Source of the DNA: Ignavibacteria bacterium
Lineage (GTDB): Bacteria; Bacteroidota; Ignavibacteria; Tepidaquicellales; Tepidaquicellaceae
Length of the DNA stretch: 64,000 nucleotides
Direction: 5' to 3'
NCBI GenBank assembly: GCA_016710985.1
Contig: JADJTX010000013.1
Coordinates: forward strand, 1-64,000
Position numbers and translations under genes: made by a program. Shown here piece by piece: positions 28,931 through 37,931 of the stretch; position 1 is the stretch's first letter, and every line of letters starts with the position of its first letter. The notes beneath the pieces were generated by a model. The model was given only the letters and a program-made list of their open reading frames with translations, was not told where the DNA came from and searched no databases.

Positions 28931-29635
28931 TTAAAGTTTTTCAAATATGTTTTTTAATTTAGGAGAATGTGTCTCCTGATATATCTCGTAATTTACTTCT
29001 TTATAGATCTGATTTTTAATGCCACTCGCATCAATCGTCTCTTTAAATGTAACATAACAGTCAAGAGCTTTTCGTGCATTCTCAATATCAGTATCATCTG
29101 CTTCATATACACAATCAATCTCTTCGTCCTTTGATCCGCTGATATGAAAGTGTTTCTGATTTTTAGCAGCATCTTCTGTCACAGTAAAAAATGCAAGACG
29201 CTTCAGATAAGATACTTTATCTCTCAGTTCAACAAATACGCTTTTCACAACCGCATGAGAAACGAGGTGATCGTGAAAACCGCTTATGCCATGCACTGCA
29301 TAAGTAACAACTACATCAGGCTTTATTCTTTCTATTTCCTCTTTAATTACCTTTTCAATATCCCTCGGATCCATTTCCTTTAATCCGCTGTCTGGCAGAT
29401 CTAAAACCGTCATCCCGCTCAGATCCAGAACTTTAGCAACTTCCAGCATTTCCTTGTGACGTATGTCACCCATTTCCTCAACTGAATATCCATACTTATG
29501 CCTTTGCTTTGTAGCTCCTCCTTTTGTCAAAGTAAGCAGGAAAACTTCGTGACCTTCTCTCCTTTGTTGAGACATTCCATGAGCCGGTCCGAAGGACTCG
29601 TCATCAGGATGCGGAAATATATACAGTATCTTCAT
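28931..29635 (-). CDS. PIG-L (LmbE) family deacetylase
   Basis: 234 residues. The zinc-site motif PHPDDE is at 8-13 (His9, Asp12 as ligands, Asp11 as likely base), followed by LTLTKGGATKQ. The third ligand is expected in GFHDHLVSHAVV near residue 118. PIG-L enzymes deacetylate N-acetylglucosaminyl groups; the BshB members act in bacillithiol synthesis. With a YpdA-type reductase 4 kb away that role is attractive, but paralogues are common, so it is only inference. Possibly an operon with the NmrA-type gene (10-base gap). Confidence 0.85.
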   Translation of the reverse strand: MKILYIFPHPDDESFGPAHGMSQQRREGHEVFLLTLTKGGATKQRHKYGYSVEEMGDIRHKEMLEVAKVLDLSGMTVLDLPDSGLKEMDPRDIEKVIKEEIERIKPDVVVTYAVHGISGFHDHLVSHAVVKSVFVELRDKVSYLKRLAFFTVTEDAAKNQKHFHISGSKDEEIDCVYEADDTDIENARKALDCYVTFKETIDASGIKNQIYKEVNYEIYQETHSPKLKNIFEKL

Positions 29636-29639
29636 CGCT

Positions 29640-29770
29640 GGTTATTGGTTAATTGGTTAATTGGTTAATTGGTTAATTGGTTAATTTATGTATTACAGAA
29701 TTCCAATTACTCTTATGAATCTTATAAATCTTATGAATCTTATGAATCTTACAAATCTTATGAATCCTGT
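29640..29770. repeat. Arrays (TTGGTTAA)n and (TCTTATGAA)n
   Basis: Five TTGGTTAA units (8 bp) upstream of the PIG-L ATG, then about six 9-bp units TCTTATGAA/TCTTATAAA up to the end of the FMN-reductase gene. In the sense of that gene the 9-bp unit is GATTCATAA, so TAA falls in frame in every unit. Confidence 0.9.
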
Positions 29771-30336
29771 AAATCTCTAAATCGCATCGTCCAATCATAA
29801 AACGAGGCAAGAAACTTTTTTAAATGCTCCCGGGTCGGTTCGTCATTTAATTCACCTGACTCGTTAAATTTTTTTGAAGCAAATGTGACATATACTTCCG
29901 GCTTATTCATGGCATACATATCAATATGGGCTCCGACCTGTCTGAAATGCATCTGGGATCTTATTGTTCCGCCCATGCCGCCTGATGCTCCCATTATAGA
30001 GTAAGGTTTCTTATGTAATGGTGATATTTCAGTAGGATATGATCTGGAAGCCCAGTCTATAGCATTCTTAAGCACTCCTGTAAATGAATAATTGTATTCA
30101 GGTGATGCAATTAAAAGAGAATCTGATTCTGATATTTTCTCTCTGAAGATCTTCACTGAATCAGGGATACCTTCTTTTTCAACATCACCGTTATACAGCG
30201 GAATGTCATTCAGTTCAAAAATTTCAATATCCATCTGATCCGGTTTTGATTCAACAGCTGTTCTCAGTAAAGCTCTGTTGAGCGAATGTTTTCTGAGACT
30301 TCCTGCAAAACCAAGCACTTTGATTTTTTTATCCAC
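29758..30336 (-). CDS. NADPH-dependent FMN reductase
   Basis: 192 residues, flavodoxin-like. FMN phosphate loop GFAGSLRKHSLNRALL (about 9-24) and the flavin-ring loop ASPEYNYSFTGVLKNAIDW (about 79-97) mark the FMN_red family (ArsH/ChrR/azoreductase relatives). Two-electron reduction of quinones, azo dyes or metals is the usual role, and its neighbours (Dps, pirin) fit redox defence. Its last codons GAT TCA TAA are the first unit of a 9-bp array. Starts six bases after the Dps stop: likely cotranscribed. Confidence 0.9.
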   Translation of the reverse strand: MDKKIKVLGFAGSLRKHSLNRALLRTAVESKPDQMDIEIFELNDIPLYNGDVEKEGIPDSVKIFREKISESDSLLIASPEYNYSFTGVLKNAIDWASRSYPTEISPLHKKPYSIMGASGGMGGTIRSQMHFRQVGAHIDMYAMNKPEVYVTFASKKFNESGELNDEPTREHLKKFLASFYDWTMRFRDLQDS

Positions 30337-30342
30337 TTAATA

Positions 30343-30822
30343 TTATTTGTTTAAATATGATGAATACATCCAGACTAATTTCTCCTGCTGAGGGATATAA
30401 TCACTCATAAGCGAGTTTGTTCCTTCATCGTTAGCTTTATCTGAAAGTTCCAGAATGTCTCTTTCAACTTCAAGAATTTTCTTGAACCCATCCAGTATCA
30501 ATCCAACTGCCTTGTCGCCATCCGATACATTTTTTGCCTCTTTGATATTTGAAATCTTAATATAATCGGTGAACGAATGAAGCGGCGTAAAGCCAAGTGT
30601 CAATATTCTTTCGGCTACTTCATCTATCTTCAGTAATGCATCATTATAAAGTTCTTCAAACTTTAAGTGAAGTTCAAAGAACTTATCTCCTTTTATGTTC
30701 CAGTGAAACCCTCTTGCATTCATATAAAATAACTGGTAATTGGCAAGCAGCTCATTAAGCTTATCAGCAAGGTCCTTTGTAAGCTTGCTGTCCAGTCCGA
30801 TACTATTTATTGTTTTTTTCAT
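30343..30822 (-). CDS. dps: Dps family DNA-protection / ferritin-like protein
   Basis: 159 residues, normal Dps length. The inter-subunit ferroxidase ligands are all present with canonical spacing: His40 (GFHWNIKG), His52, Asp67 and Glu71 (KIDEVAERI), equivalent to the His31/His43/Asp58/Glu62 set of Listeria Dps. It should form a 12-subunit shell that oxidises Fe(II) with H2O2 and stores iron. Closely followed by the FMN reductase gene, which could supply electrons for iron release. No Lys-rich DNA-binding tail is evident beyond MKKTINS. Confidence 0.94.
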   Translation of the reverse strand: MKKTINSIGLDSKLTKDLADKLNELLANYQLFYMNARGFHWNIKGDKFFELHLKFEELYNDALLKIDEVAERILTLGFTPLHSFTDYIKISNIKEAKNVSDGDKAVGLILDGFKKILEVERDILELSDKANDEGTNSLMSDYIPQQEKLVWMYSSYLNK

Positions 30823-30877
30823 GATAATTTAATTTAAGAGTTAAAAAAAAATAATTAAAGAAAATTTATAGTTACGA

Positions 30878-30986
30878 CATTGTTCATTGTTCATTGTTCA
30901 TTGCTCATTGCTCATTGCTCATTGCTCATTGCTCATTGCTCATTGCTCATTGCTCATTGCTCATTGCTCATTGCTCATTGCTCATT
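30878..30986. repeat. Heptamer array (ATTGCTC)n, about 15 units
   Basis: Starts as ATTGTTC, then becomes a uniform ATTGCTC, ending eight bases from the stop codon of the minus-strand pirin gene. In that direction the unit is AATGAGC, containing TGA. It separates the pirin gene from dps. Confidence 0.92.
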
Positions 30987-30992
30987 ATAAAG

Positions 30993-31700
30993 CTAGTTCA
31001 TCGGTACTTCAATCAGAAGAACTTCGCTCTTTTCAATAGCTTTAAATTCAACACTGTCCAAGTCTTCCAGCCCGAGAGCGTCCCTTCTTGAAAGTAATTC
31101 ACCTTCAATCTCGATCTGCCCCTCTATAAGAAACACATAAAGTCCGTTGCCTTTTCTCTTGATTTCATATGTAACTGATTTTTCTTTATTCAACCCTGTA
31201 AGTGAAAAATATGCATCCTGATTTATCCATAATGCGTCACTGTCGTCCGGTGATACAACGGTCTTGATCTTATTCAGCCTGTCTTCAGGCTTGAATAGTT
31301 TTTGCTCATATCTTGGTTTGATGTTTTTTTCTTTTGGAAAAACCCAGATCTGAAGAAGATTGATCTCATCTGTTTTTGAATTGTTAAACTCCGAGTGGGT
31401 CAGTCCGCTTCCCGCTGACATTATCTGCACTTCGTTAGCCCTTATAACTTCTTTATTACCCGTGCTGTCTTTATGAGCAAGTTCACCTTTTAACGGTATT
31501 GTTACAATTTCCATGTTATCGTGCGGATGTGTCCCAAATCCTTCTCCGGGCTGAACGATGTCGTCATTCAGCACTCTCAGGGTTCCAAACCGTATTCTCT
31601 CAGGATTGTAATAATTTGCAAAACTAAATGAATGATGTGCATTAAGCCACCCATGATCCGCATGTCCTCTTGAATCTGCCCTGTGAATTTTCTTCTTCAT
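30993..31700 (-). CDS. Pirin family protein (YhhW-like)
   Basis: 235 residues, bicupin. Metal ligands His58 and His60 (GTHPHDNMEIV), His102 and Glu104 (LTHSEFN) match the four-ligand set of pirin/YhhW, some of which show quercetin 2,3-dioxygenase activity. Start phrase RGHADHGWLNAHHSFSFANY is characteristic. Often induced by oxidative or electrophile stress and controlled by MarR/LysR regulators, as the position below a MarR gene suggests. Intact, ATG start. Confidence 0.93.
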   Translation of the reverse strand: MKKKIHRADSRGHADHGWLNAHHSFSFANYYNPERIRFGTLRVLNDDIVQPGEGFGTHPHDNMEIVTIPLKGELAHKDSTGNKEVIRANEVQIMSAGSGLTHSEFNNSKTDEINLLQIWVFPKEKNIKPRYEQKLFKPEDRLNKIKTVVSPDDSDALWINQDAYFSLTGLNKEKSVTYEIKRKGNGLYVFLIEGQIEIEGELLSRRDALGLEDLDSVEFKAIEKSEVLLIEVPMN

Positions 31701-31741
31701 TTTTATTTTCTCCTTATTTTATTATTTACTGTTTATTAAAA

Positions 31742-32419
31742 TTACTTTGCAGCAATGTTAATTTTTAATTCTATATCGTCGCTTATCAGATTATCACCAA
31801 GATTTTCAAAGAATTTCCCGGATCTGAATTTAACGTCCCATAATGTTCTGTCAATTTTAAAATCTGCTGAAGCTGTTACTGCGTCTCCGTTTACATTAAC
31901 TTTAGCAGGAAAAGATACTGGATTTGTTATGCCTTTAATCGTAAGATTTCCGCCTATTGTGTAATTGTTTCCGCTTCCGTCTGACAATGGTGAGACAGAA
32001 GTCATCTCAAACTTTCCTATTGGAAATTTTTCAGCTGAAAAAAAATCATCTGACTTTAAATGGTTTGTCAGTTTTGTATTCATTGCAGCATCCTGAAGAT
32101 CAAGGTTCTTTATGGTTCTGAAATCAATGTCAAAACTTCCTCCGTTTAAATTTCCGTTATCAACAAACAGTTCGCCGCCTGTAATTTCTACTGTTCCGTT
32201 ATGCTGTCCGGTTACTTTTTTTCCAGTCCACTCAAGTTTACTTTCCGGAATTAATAACACAAGTTTCTTCCCTTTATTAGATAAGTTGGATGATGTTGTT
32301 TCTTTACTGTCTGTTTTGCTTGGCTTTTCTTCTGACTTGCCGCAACCGGCAATTAAAGAAATTGTAATCAGCATCATTGCTAAACCCGATATTACTTTTT
32401 TTAAATTATTCCTTTTCAT
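31742..32419 (-). CDS. YceI family lipoprotein
   Basis: 225 residues. Lipoprotein signal with lipobox LIAGC (Cys26), then a low-complexity EEKPSKTDSKETTSS linker, then the YceI lipocalin-like domain (about 53-225): ESKLEWTGKKVTGQHNGTVEI at the start, FDIDFRTIKNLDL, KSDDFFSAEKFPIGKFEMT, GNLTIKGITNPVSFP and DFKIDRTLWDVKF. YceI proteins bind isoprenoid chains (polyisoprenoid or quinone precursors) and are induced by base or stress. Located between the pirin and MarR genes on the same strand, so probably in the MarR-controlled unit. Confidence 0.93.
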   Translation of the reverse strand: MKRNNLKKVISGLAMMLITISLIAGCGKSEEKPSKTDSKETTSSNLSNKGKKLVLLIPESKLEWTGKKVTGQHNGTVEITGGELFVDNGNLNGGSFDIDFRTIKNLDLQDAAMNTKLTNHLKSDDFFSAEKFPIGKFEMTSVSPLSDGSGNNYTIGGNLTIKGITNPVSFPAKVNVNGDAVTASADFKIDRTLWDVKFRSGKFFENLGDNLISDDIELKINIAAK

Positions 32420-32485
32420 GTTTTTTTATTAGTTTAAATTAATTTATTGTTTTTATTCCGTAATTTAATGTTTGTTAGTAGAAAT

Positions 32486-32935
32486 TTATCCCCTGAGCTT
32501 ATCTAAAAGCTCATTCAGCTCCATAGCTTCCTCTAAATTCAGTGTATAAAGCTTAGTCTCGAACAATTTTTCTCTCTCCTCTATTTTATCAAGAAGCTTA
32601 AGTCCCTTGTCAGTTATCATGACATCAACGCATCTTCTGTCTTCGGGCTTTAGTTTCCTTTCAACTAATTTCTTGATCTCAAGTCTGTCAACTATCCTTG
32701 ATGCATTTGACATTTTATCCATCATTCTTTCTATTAGCAGATTTACAGTAGCAGGATTTGGATACTGTCCCCTTAAAATTCTTAGAATGTTGTACTGCTG
32801 TGTTGTCAGCTTAAATGACTTAAGCATTTCATGACTATTAAAGCTCATCCAGTTTCCGGTAAATATTAAATTAACTGCTAACTTCTGATATTCACTTCTG
32901 AAACTTTGCTGTTTTATCTCGTCTTCTAATTTCAT
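32486..32935 (-). CDS. MarR family transcriptional regulator
   Basis: 149 residues. Winged helix: LTTQQYNILRILRG, TVNLLIERMMDKMSNASRIVDRLEIKKLVERK (recognition helix), and the wing KPEDRRCVDVMITDKG with the conserved Asp-Arg-Arg. Its only cysteine is in the wing, so the OhrR-type N-terminal redox Cys is absent; a bound ligand is a likelier signal. It is the first gene of the minus-strand run YceI, pirin, dps, FMN reductase. Two identical 12-bp palindromes lie 26 and 61 bases upstream of its start, as expected for autoregulation. Confidence 0.93.
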   Translation of the reverse strand: MKLEDEIKQQSFRSEYQKLAVNLIFTGNWMSFNSHEMLKSFKLTTQQYNILRILRGQYPNPATVNLLIERMMDKMSNASRIVDRLEIKKLVERKLKPEDRRCVDVMITDKGLKLLDKIEEREKLFETKLYTLNLEEAMELNELLDKLRG

Positions 32936-32960
32936 GTGTTAAAATAATTTATACAAATAT

Positions 32961-33007
32961 ATGTATATACATTTAATGTGTCAACAGATAAATCTATGTA
33001 TATACAT
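32961..33007. promoter_or_regulatory. Paired palindromic operators ATGTATATACAT, likely MarR sites
   Basis: Perfect palindrome ATGTATATACAT at 32961-32972 and again at 32996-33007, starts 35 bp apart. Each is extended by ATTTA on the distal side. The pair sits just upstream of the marR start, where a MarR dimer would block RNA polymerase. I did not see the same 12-mer elsewhere in the window. Confidence 0.65.
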
Positions 33008-33775
33008 TTATTTTTTAATATCACTGCGGTAGTCAAATGAGATTTTGTAATTTGCTGAAATACATCAAATAATATAAGCATTATCTGATTTAGAATTAAA
33101 AATTTAAAGCATAGGTATTATTGGGTAAATCAGCGATTATCCGTTAAATCCGGGTTATCGCGTTCTAAAAGTCTTATCGTGTTCAGAGGATTTATCAGAT
33201 TTACATTACACGAGAAAAATAGAACTCGGATTGAGCTGAATAATTACGGATTATTTATTTGATTGTAAAAATATGCAATTTGAATCTACCTAACTTATTG
33301 TAATTTTTAGATTTTGATTTTTTTAATTTCTCATACTTATCAGCGAATATCCGCAAAATCAGTGTTATCAGTGTTCCCCAAAAATCATCGTGTACAGTGA
33401 GATTTATAGTAAGCGTTCTTAATTGGAACGTTATCGATCACATCCGTCCAAAACAAAGAAAAAGCTTACCACGAATTTCACGAATGATCACGAATTAAAA
33501 TTATTATCACTAATTTTTAAATAGAATTAACATAAGTTTATTTTGAACAGCATAAGTATAAGATTAAGATTGATTAGGGGGTTGATTTAAATAGATTCCG
33601 ATATTACTCCAAAAAGGTTATCGAAACAGATTGAATTTTAATGTTATTTAATTTTTAAAAAACATTTTGGACAGCAATGGTTATCGATTTATAAGATATC
33701 CGAAAAATCCCTTTAATTCATTAATCAATATTCTTATATTACAAATTGTAATTTTATCACTAACGAAAACAATTA
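33008..33775. other. Long non-coding gap with nested repeat elements
   Basis: No gene seen in 770 bases. It contains: tandem-like phrases GATTATCCG / GAATATCCG and GTTATCAGTG near 33133-33370; an element with ends ATCCGTCCAAAAC (33442) and TTTTGGACAGCAATGG (33665) in the same inverted arrangement as at 17115-17335; and inside it the phrase ACCACGAATTTCACGAATGATCACGAATT, related to the elements at 42967 and 43866. An extra TTTTGAACAGCATAAG lies at 33541. Confidence 0.5.
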
Positions 33776-34444
33776 ATGTCAAAACAAAAACACCAAACTG
33801 AAGAGAAATTAATGACTGCCTGGTATAAGGTAGTGGATTTTTTTGAGAAGAATAAAAAACACGTATATACTGCACTTACAATACTGGTCATTGCAATCGC
33901 CGGTATAATACTATTAGTAAACAAGCGCAAAGCAAATAATGAAATAGCCGCATTAGAGCTGGGTAAAATCAAGACAGTTTACAATGAATCTAAATTTCAG
34001 CAGGCAATAAACGGAGATTCAACTGGAACTTCTAAAGGACTTCAGTTCATAGTTGATGAATACGGTTCTACTGAGAATGGTCAGATGGCAAAAATAATGC
34101 TTGCAAATTCTTATTATGCTGTCAGGGATTTTGACAACGCCGAAAAATATTATAAAGATTACTCCGGCAGTAATCCCCTTCTCATGACTTCTGCAACGGC
34201 AGGAATAGCATCGGTTTATGAATCCCGGAATCAATTTAAAGAAGCGGCTAAACAATATGAAAAAGCAGCTAATCTTGACAATACGAATCCGTTCATTGAT
34301 CAGTATTTATTTTATGCTGCAAAGAATTATTACAAAGCCGGTGATTTTGATGATGCAAAAAAACTATTTACAAAGCTGAAAGAGGATTATCCTAAATCAA
34401 GATATAATACTGAGTCGGAAAAATATAAAGCGTCTTTGCAATGA
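33776..34444 (+). CDS. Membrane-anchored tetratricopeptide repeat protein
   Basis: 222 residues. N-terminal cytoplasmic stretch, then one helix TALTILVIAIAGIILLV (about 35-51), then TPR-like helical repeats (AKIMLANSYYAVRDFDNAEKYYKDY; AGIASVYESRNQFKEAAKQYEKAA; YFAAKNYYKAGDFDDAKKLF-type text). The layout resembles YfgM/YbgF-like periplasmic scaffold proteins. It starts the plus-strand run with yqeY, cvpA and mutS2. The stop TGA begins a short CAATGAG-type array (34440-34480). Confidence 0.85.
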   Translation: MSKQKHQTEEKLMTAWYKVVDFFEKNKKHVYTALTILVIAIAGIILLVNKRKANNEIAALELGKIKTVYNESKFQQAINGDSTGTSKGLQFIVDEYGSTENGQMAKIMLANSYYAVRDFDNAEKYYKDYSGSNPLLMTSATAGIASVYESRNQFKEAAKQYEKAANLDNTNPFIDQYLFYAAKNYYKAGDFDDAKKLFTKLKEDYPKSRYNTESEKYKASLQ

Positions 34445-34547
34445 GCAATTAACAATGAGTAATGAGCGATGAAAGTTGACTGTTTCTGATTGATCATTGA
34501 AGATTCACGATTGACGATTTACAAAACCCGAATACCAAATACAAAAA

Positions 34548-34994
34548 ATGAGCTTAAAAATTAAAATTAACGAAGATTTAAATTCTGCTTTAAAATCCAA
34601 AAACAATACACGTATTGATACACTCAGATCAATTCGTGCTGAGATTTTAAAAATGGATAAATCCGGAATTAACAGGGAAATGAATGAAGAAGAGGAAATT
34701 CAGCTTCTGAGTAAACAGGCGAAGATGAGAAGAGAATCAATTGAAATGTTTCAGAATGCAGGCAGGCAGGACTTGGTGGACAAAGAAAATTCGCAGCTTG
34801 AGATTATTAATGAATATCTTCCAAAACAAATGTCCCCGGAAGAAGCTGATGGCATAATAACAAAAATATTATCAGAAAGCGGGTTTACATCTCAGAAAGA
34901 TTTCGGGAAAGCAATGGGTGAAGTGATGAAACAATTAAAAGGAAAGATTGACGGGAAGATCATTCAGGACATTTTAAAAAGTAAATTATCCTGA
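34548..34994 (+). CDS. GatB/YqeY domain protein
   Basis: 148 residues, the normal length of free-standing YqeY. It opens with the helical region SLKIKINEDLNSALKSKNNTRIDTLRSIRAEI, has EEEIQLLSKQAKMRRESIEMF, and closes with the tail domain related to GatB (GKAMGEVMKQLKGKIDGKIIQDILKSKL). The related GatB tail contacts tRNA; the role of YqeY itself is not settled. It precedes cvpA by 65 bases in a likely operon. Confidence 0.93.
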   Translation: MSLKIKINEDLNSALKSKNNTRIDTLRSIRAEILKMDKSGINREMNEEEEIQLLSKQAKMRRESIEMFQNAGRQDLVDKENSQLEIINEYLPKQMSPEEADGIITKILSESGFTSQKDFGKAMGEVMKQLKGKIDGKIIQDILKSKLS

Positions 34995-35059
34995 ATGAAA
35001 TAGTATCTCATCTTTCTTCAAAAGCTCCGTAATCAGTCCCGCCTTACTTAAATAATAAA

Positions 35060-35578
35060 TTGAATACTCTCGACATAATAATTCTGATTCTTGTATTGAT
35101 CCCGGCATTTCTCGGTTTAAAGAATGGTTTATTACGGAGTATCTTTTCACTCATTGGAATTGTAACAGGGCTATTTCTTGCAGTAAGATACAATGATAAA
35201 CTGACTTCATATTTCGGATTTTTGAAACTTGAGACAAAACTATTAAGCTTAATTTCATTTATCTTTATTATAATAGCCTGTTACTTTATCAGTTTATATC
35301 TGGCAGGTAAAATATCCAGGATAAATGCCGTTACAAAGACCTTTGACAGAATCCTCGGAGTAATTCTAGGAATCTCGAAAGGGCTTATAATCGTAAGTTT
35401 GTTTTTAATATTGACAACAAATACCTTTAATTTATTCGGAAAGGATACGGTTGATAAATCAAAATTCTATTCAAGCGTTGTAAATGTAGCGCCGGATGTA
35501 TATAATTACATTCAGAAGTTTTTTCCAAATGCCAAAGATTTTTATGAAGAATTAAATAATCTAATATTCATTCAATAA
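35060..35578 (+). CDS. CvpA family membrane protein
   Basis: 172 residues with four or five membrane segments: TLDIIILILVLIPAFLGL, SIFSLIGIVTGLFLAV, LLSLISFIFIIIACYFISLY and ILGVILGISKGLIIVSLFLI. GLKNGLLRSIFSLIG and FDRILGVILGISKG are the family signatures. CvpA is linked to colicin V export and envelope integrity. The start is TTG 35060; no ATG is in frame nearby. Only six bases separate it from mutS2, so the two are cotranscribed. Confidence 0.9.
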   Translation: MNTLDIIILILVLIPAFLGLKNGLLRSIFSLIGIVTGLFLAVRYNDKLTSYFGFLKLETKLLSLISFIFIIIACYFISLYLAGKISRINAVTKTFDRILGVILGISKGLIIVSLFLILTTNTFNLFGKDTVDKSKFYSSVVNVAPDVYNYIQKFFPNAKDFYEELNNLIFIQ

Positions 35579-35584
35579 ACAATA

Positions 35585-37931
35585 ATGCACATTCAGGAAA
35601 CAAAAAATAAACTGGAATTTGACAGGATCGTAAGCAGAATTAAGCATTATGCTTACTCAGATCTCGGAATTGAAAAGTGTGATGAAATAATATTCTATAC
35701 AAACCCGGAACTGCTCGAGACCGAACTGGATAAGGTTGTTGAATTGAAGGAGATACTTAATGCAGCGGGCGAATTACCTCTTGACGGTCTGAAAGACATT
35801 AGAAAATCAATCAGTAAAATGAAGATCGAAGGTTATTTTATTACACCACCTGAATTTTTACACATACTTGAATTTTTAAGAGTATCAAGAAAAGTATATA
35901 AGACCATTAATGAAATCTCCCGGTCAGATTCAGGAAAGACAAATCTGATTTCCGGTTTAACAGATAATTTATTCTATGATAAAATAATAGAGCATAACAT
36001 TGAAATAACAATTGATGAAAACGGTGAAGTAAAAGATACCGCTTCGTCTGCACTGAATAAAATCAGAAAGCAAATCAATACACATTCCGAAAGACTTAGG
36101 AAAACTCTTGACGGAATACTAAAGAAAGTATCAGAAAAAGAATATTCACAGGAAGACATTGTAACTCAGAGGGACGGAAGATTTGTGATCCCTGTTAAGG
36201 TTGAAAACAAAAGAAGCGTTGCAGGGATCATTCACAGTTCATCCAATACCGGAGCAACTGTCTTCATTGAGCCGACTGAATCAATCAATCTTAACAATGA
36301 GCTGACGGAACTTCATTTTGAAGAGAAAAGAGAAATTGAGAAAATACTTCGAGAACTCGCACAGCAGCTTTCCAGGCATCTTGATGAAATCAAAGCCAAC
36401 ATAGAGATCCTTTCAGAGATTGATTTCATACAGGCAAAAGCGAAGTATGCAATAGAAACTATTTCCGTGAAACCATACATCAACAGGGATAAAGTAAATT
36501 TAATTAATGCTTTCCATCCTGTTCTCATTCAGACTCATAAAAGAAATGAAGTTGTTCCATTAAATCTTCTTATCGGAGAAGAATATAATACACTTGTGAT
36601 TTCTGGACCTAATGCAGGAGGGAAAACCGTTGTGTTAAAGACTGTCGGATTAAACCAGGTCATGCTTCAATCCGGAATTCTTGTTCCTGTGAACCCCGAA
36701 AGTGAATTTAAACTTTTTGAAAATATTTTTATCAGTATAGGAGACGAGCAGTCACTTGAAAATGATCTCAGTACATTCAGTTCTCATTTAAGATCAATAA
36801 AGGAAATTGTTGATAATGCAAATGAGAGATCACTTATTCTCATTGATGAGATTGCAAGCGGAACAGATCCCGTGCTCGGCAGCGCTTTATCTGCTGCGAT
36901 ACTAAAGAACTTCTCTGAAAAAAATTCAACTACCATTGTTACAACCCATAACAGCGAGCTGAAAGAGTTTGCTTACAATACGGATAAAATTGAAAATGCA
37001 TCACTTGAGTTTAATGTTGAAAATCTCTCGCCTAACTTTAACTTCATAATCGGAGTTCCGGGACAAAGCTTTACCTTTGAGATCGCAAGAAGTTTGATTT
37101 TTCTGAGTCCATAATAAATGAATCTCATAAATATCTTGATGAGAACGAAAGCCGGCTCGAAGACCTGCTTAAAGATCTGAATGAGACTAAACAAAATTAT
37201 ACAATACTTAAAAATAAATCCGATCTTGAAAGTTCGAGATTGGTTGCATTGACAAAGCTTTATGAAAATAAGATCAGTGAATTAAATAAAAATGAAAAAG
37301 AACTTAAGTACAAAGCAAAGTTAGATGCGCAGAATATCATCAAAGATGCGAATAAATTAATAGAGAAAACCATCAAGGAAATTCGTGAGGATAAGCTTAC
37401 GCCTAAAGAAATTAAAAAAGAATTCATTAAAGAAGCAGAAAAATTACAGAGCTTGAAAGCGTAAAAGAGGAAGTGGAAATCATCAATGATAAAATAGACA
37501 AAGGTGATAATGTAAGGATAAAGAATTCCTTCTCTTCCGGTGAAGTACTGGAAGTGATAAATGAATTAGTTTCGATAAACATTAACGGTCTTATTATAAA
37601 AGCAAAGCTCTCCGATCTTGAAAAGATAAGCAGGAAAGAAGCATCCGGAGAGTATGCAGGAGAATCAATGGTTGAGATAAACGACGGCAAAGTGGAACTT
37701 TCTCTCGATCTTCGAGGGAAATATTCGCATGAGATAGGTGATACGCTGGAAAAATTCATACACGATTCCATTAATAACGGTCTTAAAGAAGTCAGCATTA
37801 TTCACGGCAAAGGAAGCGGTAAACTCCGAGAAGAAGTCAAGAAGCAGCTGAAGAGATATTCCGTTGTTAAATCATACCGGCTTGGTAACTGGAATGAAGG
37901 CGATTCAGGTGTGACAGTGGTGGAATTATGA
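35585..37931 (+). CDS. mutS2: Endonuclease MutS2, two frame breaks
   Basis: About 782 residues once rejoined, normal for MutS2, which acts on branched DNA and collided ribosomes. Core and lever domains to about 320; ATPase with Walker A GPNAGGKTVVLK and Walker B RSLILIDEIASGTDP; clamp coiled coil (LEDLLKDLNETKQNY, KNEKELKYKAKLD-like); C-terminal Smr nuclease domain with LDLRG and HGKGSGKLR. Bases seem lost near 37089 (IARSLIFLSP instead of IARKFDFSES) and near 37455 (KLQSLKA instead of ELESVKEE). The stop overlaps the next ATG by four bases (ATGA), so the following gene is translationally coupled. Confidence 0.92.

Noticed and set aside
35585..37931. Programmed ribosomal frameshifting in mutS2
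   Set aside because: Two breaks, no shared slippery site or downstream structure, and similar one-base losses occur in many unrelated genes; sequence error is simpler.
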